A stretch of 64,000 nt of DNA from Rufibacter sp. LB8 (GCF_014876185.1 NZ_JADALJ010000001.1:4279001-4343000), one strand, 5' to 3'. Shown: positions 16,508 through 25,643, numbered from the stretch's first letter. The notes: generated by a model from the sequence alone, not told the origin. Translations and numbers: made by a program.

Positions 16508-16550
16508 CTGTTTTCGGCTTCATTTCTGAAATGGAGGCCAAAAACGGAAG
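16508..16550. repeat. Main palindrome, copy 7
   Basis: Left arm CTGTTTTCGGCTTCATTTC, right arm GAAATGGAGGCCAAAAACGG. It sits in a divergent gap, 35 nt before the aminopeptidase P start. Confidence 0.85.
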
Positions 16551-16585
16551 TTCGCCCACCAGACCACCCAAGAAAAACCACCGCT

Positions 16586-17875
16586 ATGAAGTACGAGTCC
16601 ATCGGGAAAGACCTGTATATCCAACATCGTGAGAAGTTCATTTCTTACCTGAAGCCTAGCTCTCTGGCCATTTTCCACAGCAATGACGTGATGCCCACAA
16701 ACGCAGACGGCACCATGCCCTTTAGGCAGAACAATGACCTGCTGTGGCTCTCCGGCATTGACCAGGAGGAAAGCGTGTTGATTTTGTTCCCGGACGCCCG
16801 CGAGGAGCGTCTGCGCGAAATCCTGTTCGTGCGCGAAACCAATGACCACATCTTAACCTGGGAAGGCTACAAACTCACCAAAGACCAGGCCCGCGAAGTC
16901 TCCGGCATCCAGACCATTTACTGGACCCACGAGTTTGACTCCATCCTGAATTCCCTGATGCCGTTTGCCGAGAACGTGTATTTGAACTCCAATGAGCACC
17001 TGCGCGCCGTGGTGGAAGTAGAAACCCGTGACGCCCGCCTGGGCAAGAAACTCCGCGAGAAATTCCCATTACATAATTACTGCCGAAGCACCCAACACCT
17101 GCATTACCTGCGCTCCATCAAGCACCCGCGGGAGATTGAACTCATGCGCACCGCCTGCAATATCACCGAGAAAGCGTTCAGAAGATTGCTGAAATTTGTG
17201 AAACCTGGCGTGATGGAATATGAGATTGAGGCCGAAATCACGCACGAGTTCCTGCGCAACCGCTCGCGGGGGCCGGCTTACGGTTCCATCATCGCCTCCG
17301 GCGAAAATGCCTGCATTCTGCATTACGTTGACAATTTCAGGGAATGTAAGGACGGTGATGTGCTTTTGCTGGACTTCGGGGCGGAATATGCCAATTATGC
17401 TTCTGACTTAACGCGCTCCATGCCCGTAAACGGGAAATTCACCAAGCGCCAAGCCGATGTTTACAACGCTGTTTTGCACGTCATGAACACCGCCAAACAA
17501 ATGCTGGTGCCCGGCAACACGCTAGACCAATACCACAAGTTTGTAGGCAAGGTGATGGAGAACGAATTGATTAAACTGGACCTGCTTTCTGAGTCTGACG
17601 TCAAAAACCAGAACCCAGACGCGCCGCTCTACAAGAAATACTTCCCGCACGGCACCTCGCACTTTCTGGGCCTTGACGTGCATGACGTAGGCGACAAATA
17701 CCGACCGTTTGAGGCAGGCATGGTCTTTACCTGTGAGCCGGGCATTTACATACGGGAAGAAGGTTTGGGCATTAGGCTGGAGAACGACATTCTCATTACC
17801 CCCAACGGCCCGGAGGACCTGATGGCCAACATTCCGCTGGAAATAGAAGACATTGAGCGCGAGATGCGCGGTTAA
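16586..17875 (+). CDS. pepP: Aminopeptidase P (Xaa-Pro aminopeptidase, M24B)
   Basis: A 429-residue cytoplasmic enzyme that removes N-terminal residues ahead of proline. The N-terminal creatinase-like domain covers about 1-170. The pita-bread catalytic domain follows with all five dinuclear metal ligands recognisable: Asp in LLLDFGAEY, Asp in YASDLTRSMP, His in HGTSHFLGLDVHDVG, Glu in FTCEPGIYI and Glu in GIRLENDILIT. Size and motif order match PepP. A monocistronic position is likely, since palindrome copies lie on both sides. Confidence 0.93.
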   Translation: MKYESIGKDLYIQHREKFISYLKPSSLAIFHSNDVMPTNADGTMPFRQNNDLLWLSGIDQEESVLILFPDAREERLREILFVRETNDHILTWEGYKLTKDQAREVSGIQTIYWTHEFDSILNSLMPFAENVYLNSNEHLRAVVEVETRDARLGKKLREKFPLHNYCRSTQHLHYLRSIKHPREIELMRTACNITEKAFRRLLKFVKPGVMEYEIEAEITHEFLRNRSRGPAYGSIIASGENACILHYVDNFRECKDGDVLLLDFGAEYANYASDLTRSMPVNGKFTKRQADVYNAVLHVMNTAKQMLVPGNTLDQYHKFVGKVMENELIKLDLLSESDVKNQNPDAPLYKKYFPHGTSHFLGLDVHDVGDKYRPFEAGMVFTCEPGIYIREEGLGIRLENDILITPNGPEDLMANIPLEIEDIEREMRG

Positions 17876-17882
17876 AAAGTAA

Positions 17883-17937
17883 AAGCGTTTTTCCGTTTTG
17901 GGGCTCATTTCCAGAAATGAGCCCCAAAACAGCGCTT
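17883..17937. repeat. Main palindrome, copy 8 (perfect 17-bp core arms)
   Basis: Core GTTTTGGGGCTCATTTC pairs perfectly with its complement across CA. This is the GGGGCTC variant, with both arms matched, unlike many copies. It starts 7 nt after the pepP stop. Confidence 0.92.
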
Positions 17938-17977
17938 GGCTTTTCTACCCAAGGCCAGGCGGTTTACCCCGTTAACA

Positions 17978-19504
17978 GTGAAAAAAGTACGTAGTTTAGG
18001 ATTGGCGTGGCTCTTCAGCCTGCTGGGCTTGGCCGCCGCTGCCCAGACCCCGCGCAAAGGCGCCGCCCTGCTGCAGGAAGCAGAAGACCCCAACACCCGC
18101 CGTTTCAGCCTGGCCGAAGTCATTAAACTGGCCAAGGAGCAGTCGCCCAGTTACCAGCAGGCCCTCACGCAGCTGGAGAACCGCACCTGGCAGTACCAGA
18201 CCTACAAAAGCAATTACCTGCCCCAGCTCACCCTGCACGCCACGCTGCCAGATTACGTGAACAGCATTAACCCGGTGGTGCAGCCCGAAGGAAATATTGA
18301 GTTCCGGAAGCAGCACGTGGCCAGCACCTACACAGAACTGGCCCTGAGCCAGAACATTGGTCTTACGGGCGGCGTCATCTCCATCAACTCCAACCTCAAA
18401 CGCATTGATGATTTTATGCGGCCGTCCACGGTGAGCCGCCATTCGTATTCGTCGTCGCCGGCGGTGATTACCTTGCGCCAGCCGCTGTTCAGCTACAACG
18501 GCCTCAAGTGGGACCGACGTATTGAACCTCTGCGCTACGAAGAAGCCAAACGTAATTTCTGGGAAGAGATGGAGCGCATTTCCATCAGGGCCACTGACTT
18601 GTATTTCATGCAGCTGCAGAGCCAGATTGGGTTTGACATTGCCTCCAAAAACGTGGCCAACAATGACACGCTCTTCAAGATTGCCCAGGCCCGTTTCTAC
18701 GAAGCCAAAATCAGCGTGAACGAACTGCTGCAACTGGAACTGAGTCTCTTGACGTCACGGCAAAGCCTGGAACAGGCCAAACTGGACATTGAAACCAGCA
18801 CCATCCGGCTTCGGTCTTATCTAGGCATCACTGACACGTACCCCATCCGGCTCACCACCCCAGACAATATTCCGCAGTTTGAGATCAATGAAGAGATCGC
18901 CCTGGAGAAAGCCCACGAAAACCGCGCCCGCATGATTGGCATTAAACGCGAAGAGATGGAGGCCGAACGCAACATGGACCACGCCCAGGGCGATGCCGGC
19001 GTGAACGCGAACCTCTACCTCCAATACGGCCTGGTGCAACAATCCAATGACCTGGACGGCGTGTACCGCACCCCCGAGGAGCAGCAGCGCGTGATGATGA
19101 CCCTGAGCGTGCCCATCATGGACTGGGGAAGAACCAAATCGAAACTGGGTACCGCCCGCGCTAACCAGAAACTGGTGAAAGCCAACCTGGAGCAGCAGCG
19201 CGCCAGCTTTGACCAGGACGTGTACCTGCAGGTAAAGCGGTTCAAGATGCTGCGCGAGCAGATGAAAATTGCCCAGCAAGCCAACGGCCTGGCTGAGCGC
19301 CGTTTCCTGGGCGCCCGTGACCGCTACCTCACTGACAAAATCGGGATTCTGGAACTGAACCAGGCCGCCACCGAGCGTGACTCCGCCCGCCGCAGCTACG
19401 TGAGTTCCCTTCGCAACTTCTGGGATGCCTATTACACCGTGCGTCTGCAGACCTTGTATGACTTTGAACTGAACCAGCCCTTGATCATGCCATTGCCGTT
19501 TTAG
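17978..19504 (+). CDS. TolC-family outer-membrane efflux protein
   Basis: A 508-residue outer-membrane channel of the TolC type. GTG 17978 is preferred: it gives MKKVRSLGLAWLFSLLGLAA, a clean signal peptide cleaved after AAAQ. The longer frame from TTG 17936 begins inside a palindrome copy. Two repeated OEP halves are visible: residues about 40-250 (RFSLAEVIKLAKEQSPSYQQ; FYEAKISVNELLQLE) and 270-480 (MMTLSVPIMDWGRTKSKLG; RFLGARDRYLTDKIGILELN). No membrane-fusion protein or pump lies next to it, so the partner is elsewhere. The stop codon falls within a palindrome copy. Confidence 0.88.
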   Translation: MKKVRSLGLAWLFSLLGLAAAAQTPRKGAALLQEAEDPNTRRFSLAEVIKLAKEQSPSYQQALTQLENRTWQYQTYKSNYLPQLTLHATLPDYVNSINPVVQPEGNIEFRKQHVASTYTELALSQNIGLTGGVISINSNLKRIDDFMRPSTVSRHSYSSSPAVITLRQPLFSYNGLKWDRRIEPLRYEEAKRNFWEEMERISIRATDLYFMQLQSQIGFDIASKNVANNDTLFKIAQARFYEAKISVNELLQLELSLLTSRQSLEQAKLDIETSTIRLRSYLGITDTYPIRLTTPDNIPQFEINEEIALEKAHENRARMIGIKREEMEAERNMDHAQGDAGVNANLYLQYGLVQQSNDLDGVYRTPEEQQRVMMTLSVPIMDWGRTKSKLGTARANQKLVKANLEQQRASFDQDVYLQVKRFKMLREQMKIAQQANGLAERRFLGARDRYLTDKIGILELNQAATERDSARRSYVSSLRNFWDAYYTVRLQTLYDFELNQPLIMPLPF

Positions 19505-19537
19505 GGCTCATTTTTGGAAATGAGGCTGAAAACGGGA
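19496..19537. repeat. Main palindrome, copy 9, overlapping the TolC stop
   Basis: The left arm CCGTTTTAGGGCTCATTTTT contributes the last codons (LPF-stop) of the TolC-like gene. This is the clearest overlap of a copy with a reading frame, and it lies between convergent genes. Confidence 0.85.
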
Positions 19538-19548
19538 AAGCATTCAGA

Positions 19549-20343
19549 TTAGATACAAGTTTCATCTAAGTGGGCATACCTGAAAACCCAATGCCCTTCA
19601 ACATTCAGATACAGCCTTACATAAAGCGTGTCTTGGTCTACCAATTCTTCAAAAAGAAAGATGTCAACCACCTTATCGGCATTTAAATCATAGCCGAAGC
19701 CAGGGAAATCCTTGCCCGCTTTTGATTTAATTACTGACTTAGAAAAGGTAATTTGTTTTATGTCATTAGGGAAAGGAAGAATAGCAAGACCTTGAATGTT
19801 ATTATATAAGGCATCTTGGGCATCAAACTGTTTCTCAAAATGAAGGGAGGGAAACATAAAACTGCCTGGGCAGTCTTGTACTTCCATTAAATGCCAGTAA
19901 TTGATAGGTGCTTTGTATATTTTTCCAGCTATCCACAGAAGTCCGTGTAATTTTTGCTTCCATTGCACTTTGAAGCCTCTATAATTTGGGTCTGCCTGAA
20001 CACCACTTAGAATAGAAGCCTCTCCATTTTGATTTAACAAAGACTTGAGGAAGTATAAGTTGTCATCCCAGACAAAAGGAATGCTGTAACCACTGATTTG
20101 AAGAGGAACAACCATACGTCTTTCGGCTTTCTCCTTTGTAAAGTAAGACGGCTTGGTAGGGGCCAACTCAGGATTCTTTCTAACCCAACTAAAGTCTAGG
20201 GAGTCTTTCAGATGAGTATATAATGCTTCTAGATTTTTATTGGTTGTTCTATTCTGGATTTGTGGATATTTAGCTTTACTCTGTGCCCAAGATTGGGAAA
20301 TACCAAGGAGAGCAATGATGGCAAAACAAGCTAAATACTTCAT
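19549..20343 (-). CDS. Hypothetical secreted protein
   Basis: A 264-residue protein with a signal peptide (MKYLACFAIIALLGISQSWA then Q). I do not recognise the family. A short Asp-rich stretch DLNADKVVDIFLFEE near residues 225-239 resembles a calcium-binding EF-hand/dockerin-type loop, which is suggestive only. Base composition is less GC-rich than neighbours. It lies 31 nt downstream of pyrB on the same strand and may be co-transcribed, but a pyrimidine role is not implied. Confidence 0.7.
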   Translation of the reverse strand: MKYLACFAIIALLGISQSWAQSKAKYPQIQNRTTNKNLEALYTHLKDSLDFSWVRKNPELAPTKPSYFTKEKAERRMVVPLQISGYSIPFVWDDNLYFLKSLLNQNGEASILSGVQADPNYRGFKVQWKQKLHGLLWIAGKIYKAPINYWHLMEVQDCPGSFMFPSLHFEKQFDAQDALYNNIQGLAILPFPNDIKQITFSKSVIKSKAGKDFPGFGYDLNADKVVDIFLFEELVDQDTLYVRLYLNVEGHWVFRYAHLDETCI

Positions 20344-20374
20344 TAAAAAATGGGATAAAACTAGTTTGAATTCC

Positions 20375-21298
20375 TTACCCTTTGCTCGCCAACAAATACA
20401 GCACCGCCATTCTAATGGCCACGCCGTTTTCTACCTGGTCCAGAATGATGGAGTGGTGCGAGTCGGCGGCGTCTGAGGTAAGTTCAACGCCGCGGTTGAT
20501 GGGGCCGGGGTGCATGAGCACAATCTCTTTGTTCAGTTCGTTTAGCATCTTTTTGTTAATGCCGTAGTACAAAGCGTATTCGCGCAGCGAGGGGAATAGT
20601 TTACCGGTCTGGCGCTCTAATTGAATGCGAAGCACGTTGGCTACATCACACCAGTTCAGGGCTTCGCGCACATTCCAGAAGATTTTCACGCCCAATTCGC
20701 CAATGTGCTTGGGCAGGAGGGTAGGAGGTCCGCAGACGGCTACTTCGGCGCCCTGTTTCTGCAACGCGAAGATGTTGGACAGCGCCACACGCGAATGCGT
20801 GATGTCCCCGATGATGGCAATTTTCTTCCCGGTCACCTCCCCCAGACGCTCTCTGATGGAAAAGGAATCCAGCAGGGCTTGGGTGGGATGCTCATGGGTG
20901 CCATCGCCGGCGTTGACAATGTTGGCCTTGATTTTACGGGACAGAAAATGCGGCGCGCCGGGGCTGCTGTGGCGCATAACCAGCATGTCTACCTTCATGG
21001 CCAGAATGTTGTTGACCGTGTCCAGCAGCGTTTCGCCTTTTTTCACTGAACTGCCCGAGGCCGAGAAATTCACCACATCCGCCGACAGGCGTTTTTCGGC
21101 TAACTCAAAAGACAGGCGCGTGCGGGTGGAGTTCTCAAAGAAGACGTTGGCAATGGTCACATCTCGCAGGCTGGGCACTTTCTTGATAGGCCGGTTCAGC
21201 ACTTCCTTAAACTGGTCAGCGGTCTCAAAAATAAGCTGAATATCCTGGGCGGTGATGTCTTTGATACCTAACAGGTGCCGAACGCTGAGCTGTTGCAT
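20375..21298 (-). CDS. pyrB: Aspartate carbamoyltransferase catalytic subunit
   Basis: A 307-residue enzyme forming N-carbamoyl-aspartate from carbamoyl phosphate and aspartate, the committed step of UMP synthesis. Carbamoyl-phosphate motif STRTRLSFELAEKRL near residues 55-70, HPTQALLDSF and the late MHPGPINRGVEL are all intact. It starts 3 nt after the pyrR stop, so the two are co-transcribed. No pyrI regulatory chain is present here. Confidence 0.97.
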   Translation of the reverse strand: MQQLSVRHLLGIKDITAQDIQLIFETADQFKEVLNRPIKKVPSLRDVTIANVFFENSTRTRLSFELAEKRLSADVVNFSASGSSVKKGETLLDTVNNILAMKVDMLVMRHSSPGAPHFLSRKIKANIVNAGDGTHEHPTQALLDSFSIRERLGEVTGKKIAIIGDITHSRVALSNIFALQKQGAEVAVCGPPTLLPKHIGELGVKIFWNVREALNWCDVANVLRIQLERQTGKLFPSLREYALYYGINKKMLNELNKEIVLMHPGPINRGVELTSDAADSHHSIILDQVENGVAIRMAVLYLLASKG

Positions 21299-21301
21299 GG
21301 G

Positions 21302-21856
21302 TTATTCTTGGTCTGGGGAAATGGGTAAAAGCCAAATAGCGTCTTCGGGGTGGCTGCCGGACTGCCAGCTCACCTCCACGCGCTGCGAATGGAGCGAGTC
21401 CACGCGCTGGCCGGTGTACGTGGCCTCAATGGGCAAATCACGGGTGTACTGGCGGTCAATCAACACCAGTAATTCTACCTGGGCCGGTCTTCCGTAGGAA
21501 ATCATGGCGTCCAGCGCGGCGCGTACGGAGCGGCCGGTGTAGAGCACGTCATCTACCAGAATCACGCGTTTGCCTTCAATGGAGAAATCTACCTTGGTGG
21601 CGTTGGCGGTGAGGGGCGTGGCGCGGCGCCGGAAATCGTCACGGTGGAAGGTGATGTCCAGGTAGCCGGTCTGCACCGTAATGCCCAGAATCTCCTGCAG
21701 GGTCTGTTGCAGGCGGTCGGCTACGTAAATGCCACGCGGCTGCAGGCCCAGAATAACAGAGTCTGTGAACTGCTGGTGCGTCTCTATCAACTGGTGCGCC
21801 AGGCGCCTGATCATGATCTGGAACAGCGCGTGCGGAACTATGAGGCGTTTGTGCAT
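21302..21856 (-). CDS. pyrR: PyrR: pyr operon RNA-binding regulator / uracil phosphoribosyltransferase
   Basis: A 184-residue protein with the PRPP-binding loop VILVDDVLYTGRSVRAA. PyrR proteins bind pyr mRNA leaders in a UMP-dependent way and often retain uracil phosphoribosyltransferase activity; pairing with pyrB supports this family over a plain phosphoribosyltransferase. ATG 21856 (MHKRLIVPHALFQ) is chosen because the upstream TTG at 21874 is part of a TATATTTG -7 element. The leader from that promoter would be too short for a PyrR attenuator, so control by RNA binding at this locus is not evident. Confidence 0.9.
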   Translation of the reverse strand: MHKRLIVPHALFQIMIRRLAHQLIETHQQFTDSVILGLQPRGIYVADRLQQTLQEILGITVQTGYLDITFHRDDFRRRATPLTANATKVDFSIEGKRVILVDDVLYTGRSVRAALDAMISYGRPAQVELLVLIDRQYTRDLPIEATYTGQRVDSLHSQRVEVSWQSGSHPEDAIWLLPISPDQE

Positions 21857-21871
21857 GGCCCGGGTTTTGGG

Positions 21872-21879
21872 CAAATATA
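21872..21879 (-). promoter_or_regulatory. Putative -7 element TATATTTG for pyrR-pyrB
   Basis: Perfect TAnnTTTG on the minus strand, 15 nt before ATG 21856. The expected TTTG about 20 nt upstream is not clear. It lies between the palindrome at 21912 and the gene. Confidence 0.5.
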
Positions 21880-21911
21880 AATACTTAGCGCGTGCCGTGT
21901 AGAATTAATTG

Positions 21912-21968
21912 CAGGGATTTCCGTTTTTGGCTCCGTTTCCGGAAATGAGGGCAAAAACGGAAACCCTG
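21912..21968. repeat. Main palindrome, copy 10 (extended stem)
   Basis: Pairing extends outward to CAGGGATTTCCG and CGGAAACCCTG. Core variants are TTTTTGGCTCCGTTTCC and GGAAATGAGGGCAAAAA. It ends inside the stop of the secreted paralogue at 21969, and was probably duplicated together with that gene (compare copy 11). Confidence 0.88.
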
Positions 21969-23513
21969 TTACTTGAACTGCAGGTTCTGCAAGTAGAAAA
22001 CAGTGCGGGCGTCACCTTTCGCAGACTTTATGCGCTGGAAACCAGAGGCAATAAAGTTACCTCCATACCAATGGATTATGTTCTCAAACTTGCTGAAAAC
22101 CACTTTTTCTGTGTTGTCTTGTGTAGCCACCCGCATACGTTGATCATTGCTGAATGCGGTGTTGGGCATGAGGGTTTTATACCAGACAAACTCCCTTTCC
22201 TGCTGCAAGAGCGTAATGTTTCCGGCAGCCGAGACGCCTGCCTGCAGGGTAGGTGCCAGCGTAGGGTAGGTCTTTTTTCTCATTTTATAGGTGTTGTCCC
22301 ATAACAGGTTGCCCTCAAAATCAAAGACACAGGCCAGGGCATGCGTGAAATGGTAACCGTCTAGCCTGAATCGCAAGTCATTATAATCGGGTAACCTGCC
22401 GTTTTCCTTCCTGAACTGGTCTTTGGTAATGGTGGTATAATGTGGGTAATACACCTCGGCTACCACCGCATAGCCCAAGGGATGGGGTTGAATAGGGTGT
22501 AACAATAGTTTCTGTTTCAGGACAACGGGTTGGCCCTGGGCCTCTTTTTGGGCATACTTCGCTTTCATGCGCCTCTCAGCCCTAGGGCTTAAATACCCGA
22601 AGAAATGCGGGAGGTCGCCAAAATCAAGGTACGTGATCTGCCCGGCAAGCGGGCTGACAAACAGGCCTTTCGCAAACTGCTGGGTTCTGTAGCCATACGT
22701 GCCAATCAGTAGTTTGGTGAGCGTGTCGCCGGGGGTGAGCCGGGCCGTCTGCAAAAGATAGTTGTTCCTTAGTTTAAAATCTGGCTGAATAAAGTAATTC
22801 CCTTTGCTTACCCCGTTGGCATGCAGCCGCTTCACGTGCATTCTTGACAAAGTGCCGTTGCTTTCCACCAGGGCGAATTCAAGGGAACGGCTTGCCGTAT
22901 CTGCCCTGAACTCGCCCAGTTCATCCTCAAGCCCGAAAAAGGAAGGGACGGAAGATAAAGTCTGGGCTACCGGGTTCAGGTGAAGCAGTACCAGATTATT
23001 GCCATCTATGGCATGGAAAAAGACCTGCCCCTGCACCACTGCCATTTCCTTGAAGATTAGGTCTGAGTTAGGGATTTTATACTCCTGCATGCCTCCTTTG
23101 CCGGTAGATTTCAGAACCTGATACAGAAACAATCGGTCATGGTCTGGCGGGGTAAAGACTAAATAAATAGCTTGACCTTCTGCGTGCACCTGCTTGAGGG
23201 TGTGGCCGGGAGTATGCGGGTACTTTTCCTGCCAAATCACTTCTAACTGACGGTTGTACCGGGTAAGCACAAAATCTGTTTTCCCGAAGAAAGGACCTTT
23301 CTTAGTTGTAATGACCAAGAGACTGCTGTCTGGCAGCGCTACCACCCTAAATTCTTGCTCTGCTGAATTGCTCTCTATCTCCAGACGCAGGGCTTTGGTG
23401 GGCGGAGACTGGTGCGGCATGCCGGTATCTTTCCTTTTTTCCTGCGCCCCAACGCCTTGGCTTAAACAAGTCAGGCAAATAGTCAACCATATACAAGTGA
23501 GACGTTTCGTCAT
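21969..23513 (-). CDS. Secreted protein of unknown function, paralogue 1
   Basis: A 514-residue protein, start ATG 23513, signal peptide MTKRLTCIWLTICLTCLSQG cleaved near VGA-Q. The longer frame to 23669 only runs back through a palindrome copy and the 3' end of the upstream paralogue. Repeated short beta-strand-like blocks (LEVIWQEKYPHTPGHTLKQV; FFHAIDGNNLVLLHLNP) hint at a beta-propeller, but I recognise no family. Shared with its tandem paralogue: LPDSSLLVITTKKG, ARLTPGDTLTKLLIGTYGYR, LLHPIQPHPLGYAVVAEVYY, CVFDFEGNLLWDN and the terminal TVFYLQNLQFK. Less GC-rich than paralogue 2. Confidence 0.75.
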   Translation of the reverse strand: MTKRLTCIWLTICLTCLSQGVGAQEKRKDTGMPHQSPPTKALRLEIESNSAEQEFRVVALPDSSLLVITTKKGPFFGKTDFVLTRYNRQLEVIWQEKYPHTPGHTLKQVHAEGQAIYLVFTPPDHDRLFLYQVLKSTGKGGMQEYKIPNSDLIFKEMAVVQGQVFFHAIDGNNLVLLHLNPVAQTLSSVPSFFGLEDELGEFRADTASRSLEFALVESNGTLSRMHVKRLHANGVSKGNYFIQPDFKLRNNYLLQTARLTPGDTLTKLLIGTYGYRTQQFAKGLFVSPLAGQITYLDFGDLPHFFGYLSPRAERRMKAKYAQKEAQGQPVVLKQKLLLHPIQPHPLGYAVVAEVYYPHYTTITKDQFRKENGRLPDYNDLRFRLDGYHFTHALACVFDFEGNLLWDNTYKMRKKTYPTLAPTLQAGVSAAGNITLLQQEREFVWYKTLMPNTAFSNDQRMRVATQDNTEKVVFSKFENIIHWYGGNFIASGFQRIKSAKGDARTVFYLQNLQFK

Positions 23514-23527
23514 ATAAGGTGTTTTGC

Positions 23528-23580
23528 GGGGATTTCCGTTTTTGGCTCCGTTTCTGGAAATGAGCACTAAAACGGAAACC
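23528..23580. repeat. Main palindrome, copy 11
   Basis: Left arm GATTTCCGTTTTTGGCTCCG, right arm GAGCACTAAAACGGAAACC. Position and flanks relative to the stop mirror copy 10 after the paralogous gene. Confidence 0.87.
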
Positions 23581-23583
23581 TTG

Positions 23584-25113
23584 TTACTTAAATTGCAAAT
23601 TCTGCAGGTAGAAAACGGTGCGGCTTTCGCCTTGGGCGGGGCGTATGCGCTGGAACCCGAAGGCCACAAACGTGTTGCCGTACCAATAACTCACGCCTTC
23701 GCGGTTGCTTCCCACCAGTTTCTCCGTTTCTGACTGGGTGCGCACCTTGAATTTTTCTTCGTCTGAAATAGAGGCGCCCGGTTTTACGGTTTTGTGGTGC
23801 AGTTCTTCGTCCTCTAAATAGACCATAGCAATTCTGCCGTCTGGCAACACGCCGGCCTCTACCTGAGGCACCAGTTCTGGGTAGGTTTCATTGGGCAGCT
23901 TGTAAGAATTGTCCCAGAGCAGGTTGCCCTGGCGGTCAAAGACGCAGACAATGGCGTGGGTGAACCGGAACCCGTCAAACAAGCGTCGGCCGTCTGGGTG
24001 CGTGAAAGAGCCGGGGCTGTTGGTCACGTAGGTTTGGCTGCGGTATTGCGGGTAGTAAATCTCACCCACCAGCGCGTAGCCCTGCGGGTGCTGCAAGATG
24101 GGGTGCAACAACAGCCGGTACCTGAGAATGTGCGGCTTGCCCTGGGCCTCGCGCTTCGCGAATTTGGCTTTGAGGCGTCTCTGGCGGCGGGCGGGCAGGT
24201 AATCAAAGAAATAAGACAGCTGCGGGAAGTCATACAGTTTGAGGTTGCCGGTGAGGTCACTGCTGAACAAGCCCTTCGCGAAGATGTTGGTGCGGTAGCC
24301 AAACGTACCAATGAGCCGCTTGGTGAGCGTGTCGCCGGGGGTGAGGCGGGCCACCTGCAGGGTGTTGTCTTCGCGGGAATTGATGGGTGGCTGCAGGAAA
24401 TACGTGCCAATCACTTCGCCTTTGGGGTTGAGGCGCTTGGTCTGCACCCGGGACCGGATGCCGTTGGACTCGGCCACCACAAATTCCACGGCCTTGGTGA
24501 GCGTGTCTATCCTGAAATCGCCTAAGTCATCTTCCATGCCATACACGGCGGGCAGGCGTCTGATTTCCTCCTCGGCGGGGTCTAGGTGCAGCATGCTAAG
24601 CTTGTAGTTTTCCAGGCCAGAGAGAAACACGTTGCCCTGCACCGCCGACATCTCCTGCAGGTTGATGTAGCTGTTGGGCAGCACATGCTCAGTTTTGGAA
24701 ATGGTTTTCTGCTGCAGGTCAACGCGGTAGAGCCAGAGTTTCTTGATCTCCCGCGTGGAGAACAGCAGGTACACCTGGTTTCCGTCTTGGGCCACTTTGT
24801 AGAGTTCTGTGCCGGTTTTGTGTTCTTCCTTTAGCTGCCAGCGCTGCTCTAGTTGGTGGTTGTAGTGCGTCACCAGAAAGTCTGATTTAGAGAACCAGGA
24901 GCCGTTTTTGGTGGAGATCAGGAGCAGCGTGCTGTCTGTGAGGGGCTGCACCCAATGCTCGTCGTTAAAAGAGTCACTTTCCAGTTCCAGGCGGTGGGTT
25001 TGCTCCGGGGCGGCGGGTTTCTCGCGGTCCTGCGCCTGGCCGGGCGTAGAAAGCAAGAACGGCCCGCTCCACAGCAGGAAACACGCAAAGAAAATTCTCA
25101 TGGGGACAGGCAT
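23584..25113 (-). CDS. Secreted protein of unknown function, paralogue 2
   Basis: A 509-residue tandem paralogue of the 21969-23513 product, with a signal peptide (MRIFFACFLLWSGPFLLSTP then GQAQ). The start may be the second ATG at 25101, which places Arg-Ile directly before the hydrophobic core. Conserved blocks are the same: LTDSTLLLISTKNG, ARLTPGDTLTKRLIGTFGYR, LLHPILQHPQGYALVGEIYY, CVFDRQGNLLWDN and RTVFYLQNLQFK at the C-terminus. No catalytic signature or sorting tail is visible. The pair lies 70 nt apart in the same orientation and may be one transcript. Confidence 0.75.
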   Translation of the reverse strand: MPVPMRIFFACFLLWSGPFLLSTPGQAQDREKPAAPEQTHRLELESDSFNDEHWVQPLTDSTLLLISTKNGSWFSKSDFLVTHYNHQLEQRWQLKEEHKTGTELYKVAQDGNQVYLLFSTREIKKLWLYRVDLQQKTISKTEHVLPNSYINLQEMSAVQGNVFLSGLENYKLSMLHLDPAEEEIRRLPAVYGMEDDLGDFRIDTLTKAVEFVVAESNGIRSRVQTKRLNPKGEVIGTYFLQPPINSREDNTLQVARLTPGDTLTKRLIGTFGYRTNIFAKGLFSSDLTGNLKLYDFPQLSYFFDYLPARRQRRLKAKFAKREAQGKPHILRYRLLLHPILQHPQGYALVGEIYYPQYRSQTYVTNSPGSFTHPDGRRLFDGFRFTHAIVCVFDRQGNLLWDNSYKLPNETYPELVPQVEAGVLPDGRIAMVYLEDEELHHKTVKPGASISDEEKFKVRTQSETEKLVGSNREGVSYWYGNTFVAFGFQRIRPAQGESRTVFYLQNLQFK

Positions 25114-25171
25114 ACCAGCTTCGTTTAAAATTCAACACACAAACGCGCAAACCCACGGCCGGCTTAAGAAA

Positions 25172-25576
25172 TTACTGGCCTAACTGCAGCAGCAACTCAA
25201 ACTCAGACGGCGTGAGCGGCATCACAGACAACCGTGACTGCCGCAGCAAAGCAATGTTCTGTAACTCAGTTTCTTTCTTGATCTGTTCCAGCGTGACCGG
25301 TTTGGCAAAGGCTTTCTCTGGGGCAAGCGTCACGGCCACCCATTTGTCATCTGGCGCAGACGGGTCTGGGTAGGCCGCTGCCACCACTTTGGCAATGCCC
25401 ACAATGGCTTTCTCAGATACGCTGTGGTAATAGAGCACCAAATCATCTGGCTGCATGGCCTGCAGGTTATTGCGCGCCTGAAAATTACGGACGCCGTCCC
25501 AGGTGGTTTGGCCATCGCGCGCCAGGTCTGCCCAGGCGTATTTCTCAGGTTCAGATTTTACTAACCAATACTTCAT
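25172..25576 (-). CDS. EVE-domain protein
   Basis: A 134-residue single-domain protein starting MKYWLVKSEPEKYAWADLAR. The sequence WDGVRNFQARNNLQAM followed by DLVLYYHS is the core of the EVE domain, a PUA-like fold that reads modified nucleobases in DNA or RNA. Stand-alone EVE proteins are widespread and their ligand is usually unknown. ATG 25576 is preferred over 25594 because family members start at this MKYWLVK. No restriction or defence genes are adjacent. Confidence 0.88.
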   Translation of the reverse strand: MKYWLVKSEPEKYAWADLARDGQTTWDGVRNFQARNNLQAMQPDDLVLYYHSVSEKAIVGIAKVVAAAYPDPSAPDDKWVAVTLAPEKAFAKPVTLEQIKKETELQNIALLRQSRLSVMPLTPSEFELLLQLGQ

Positions 25577-25643
25577 AAAGCGTAAGAAGTGCACCGTTAT
25601 TTCAGGTACAAGTAAGAAGGTGGGTGGAAGGTTTAAAAACGGT

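Noticed and set aside
21875-21968. A PyrR-binding attenuator upstream of pyrR
   Set aside because: The likely -7 element lies at 21872-21879, leaving no room for a leader; the stem upstream is a main palindrome copy belonging to the preceding gene's 3' end.
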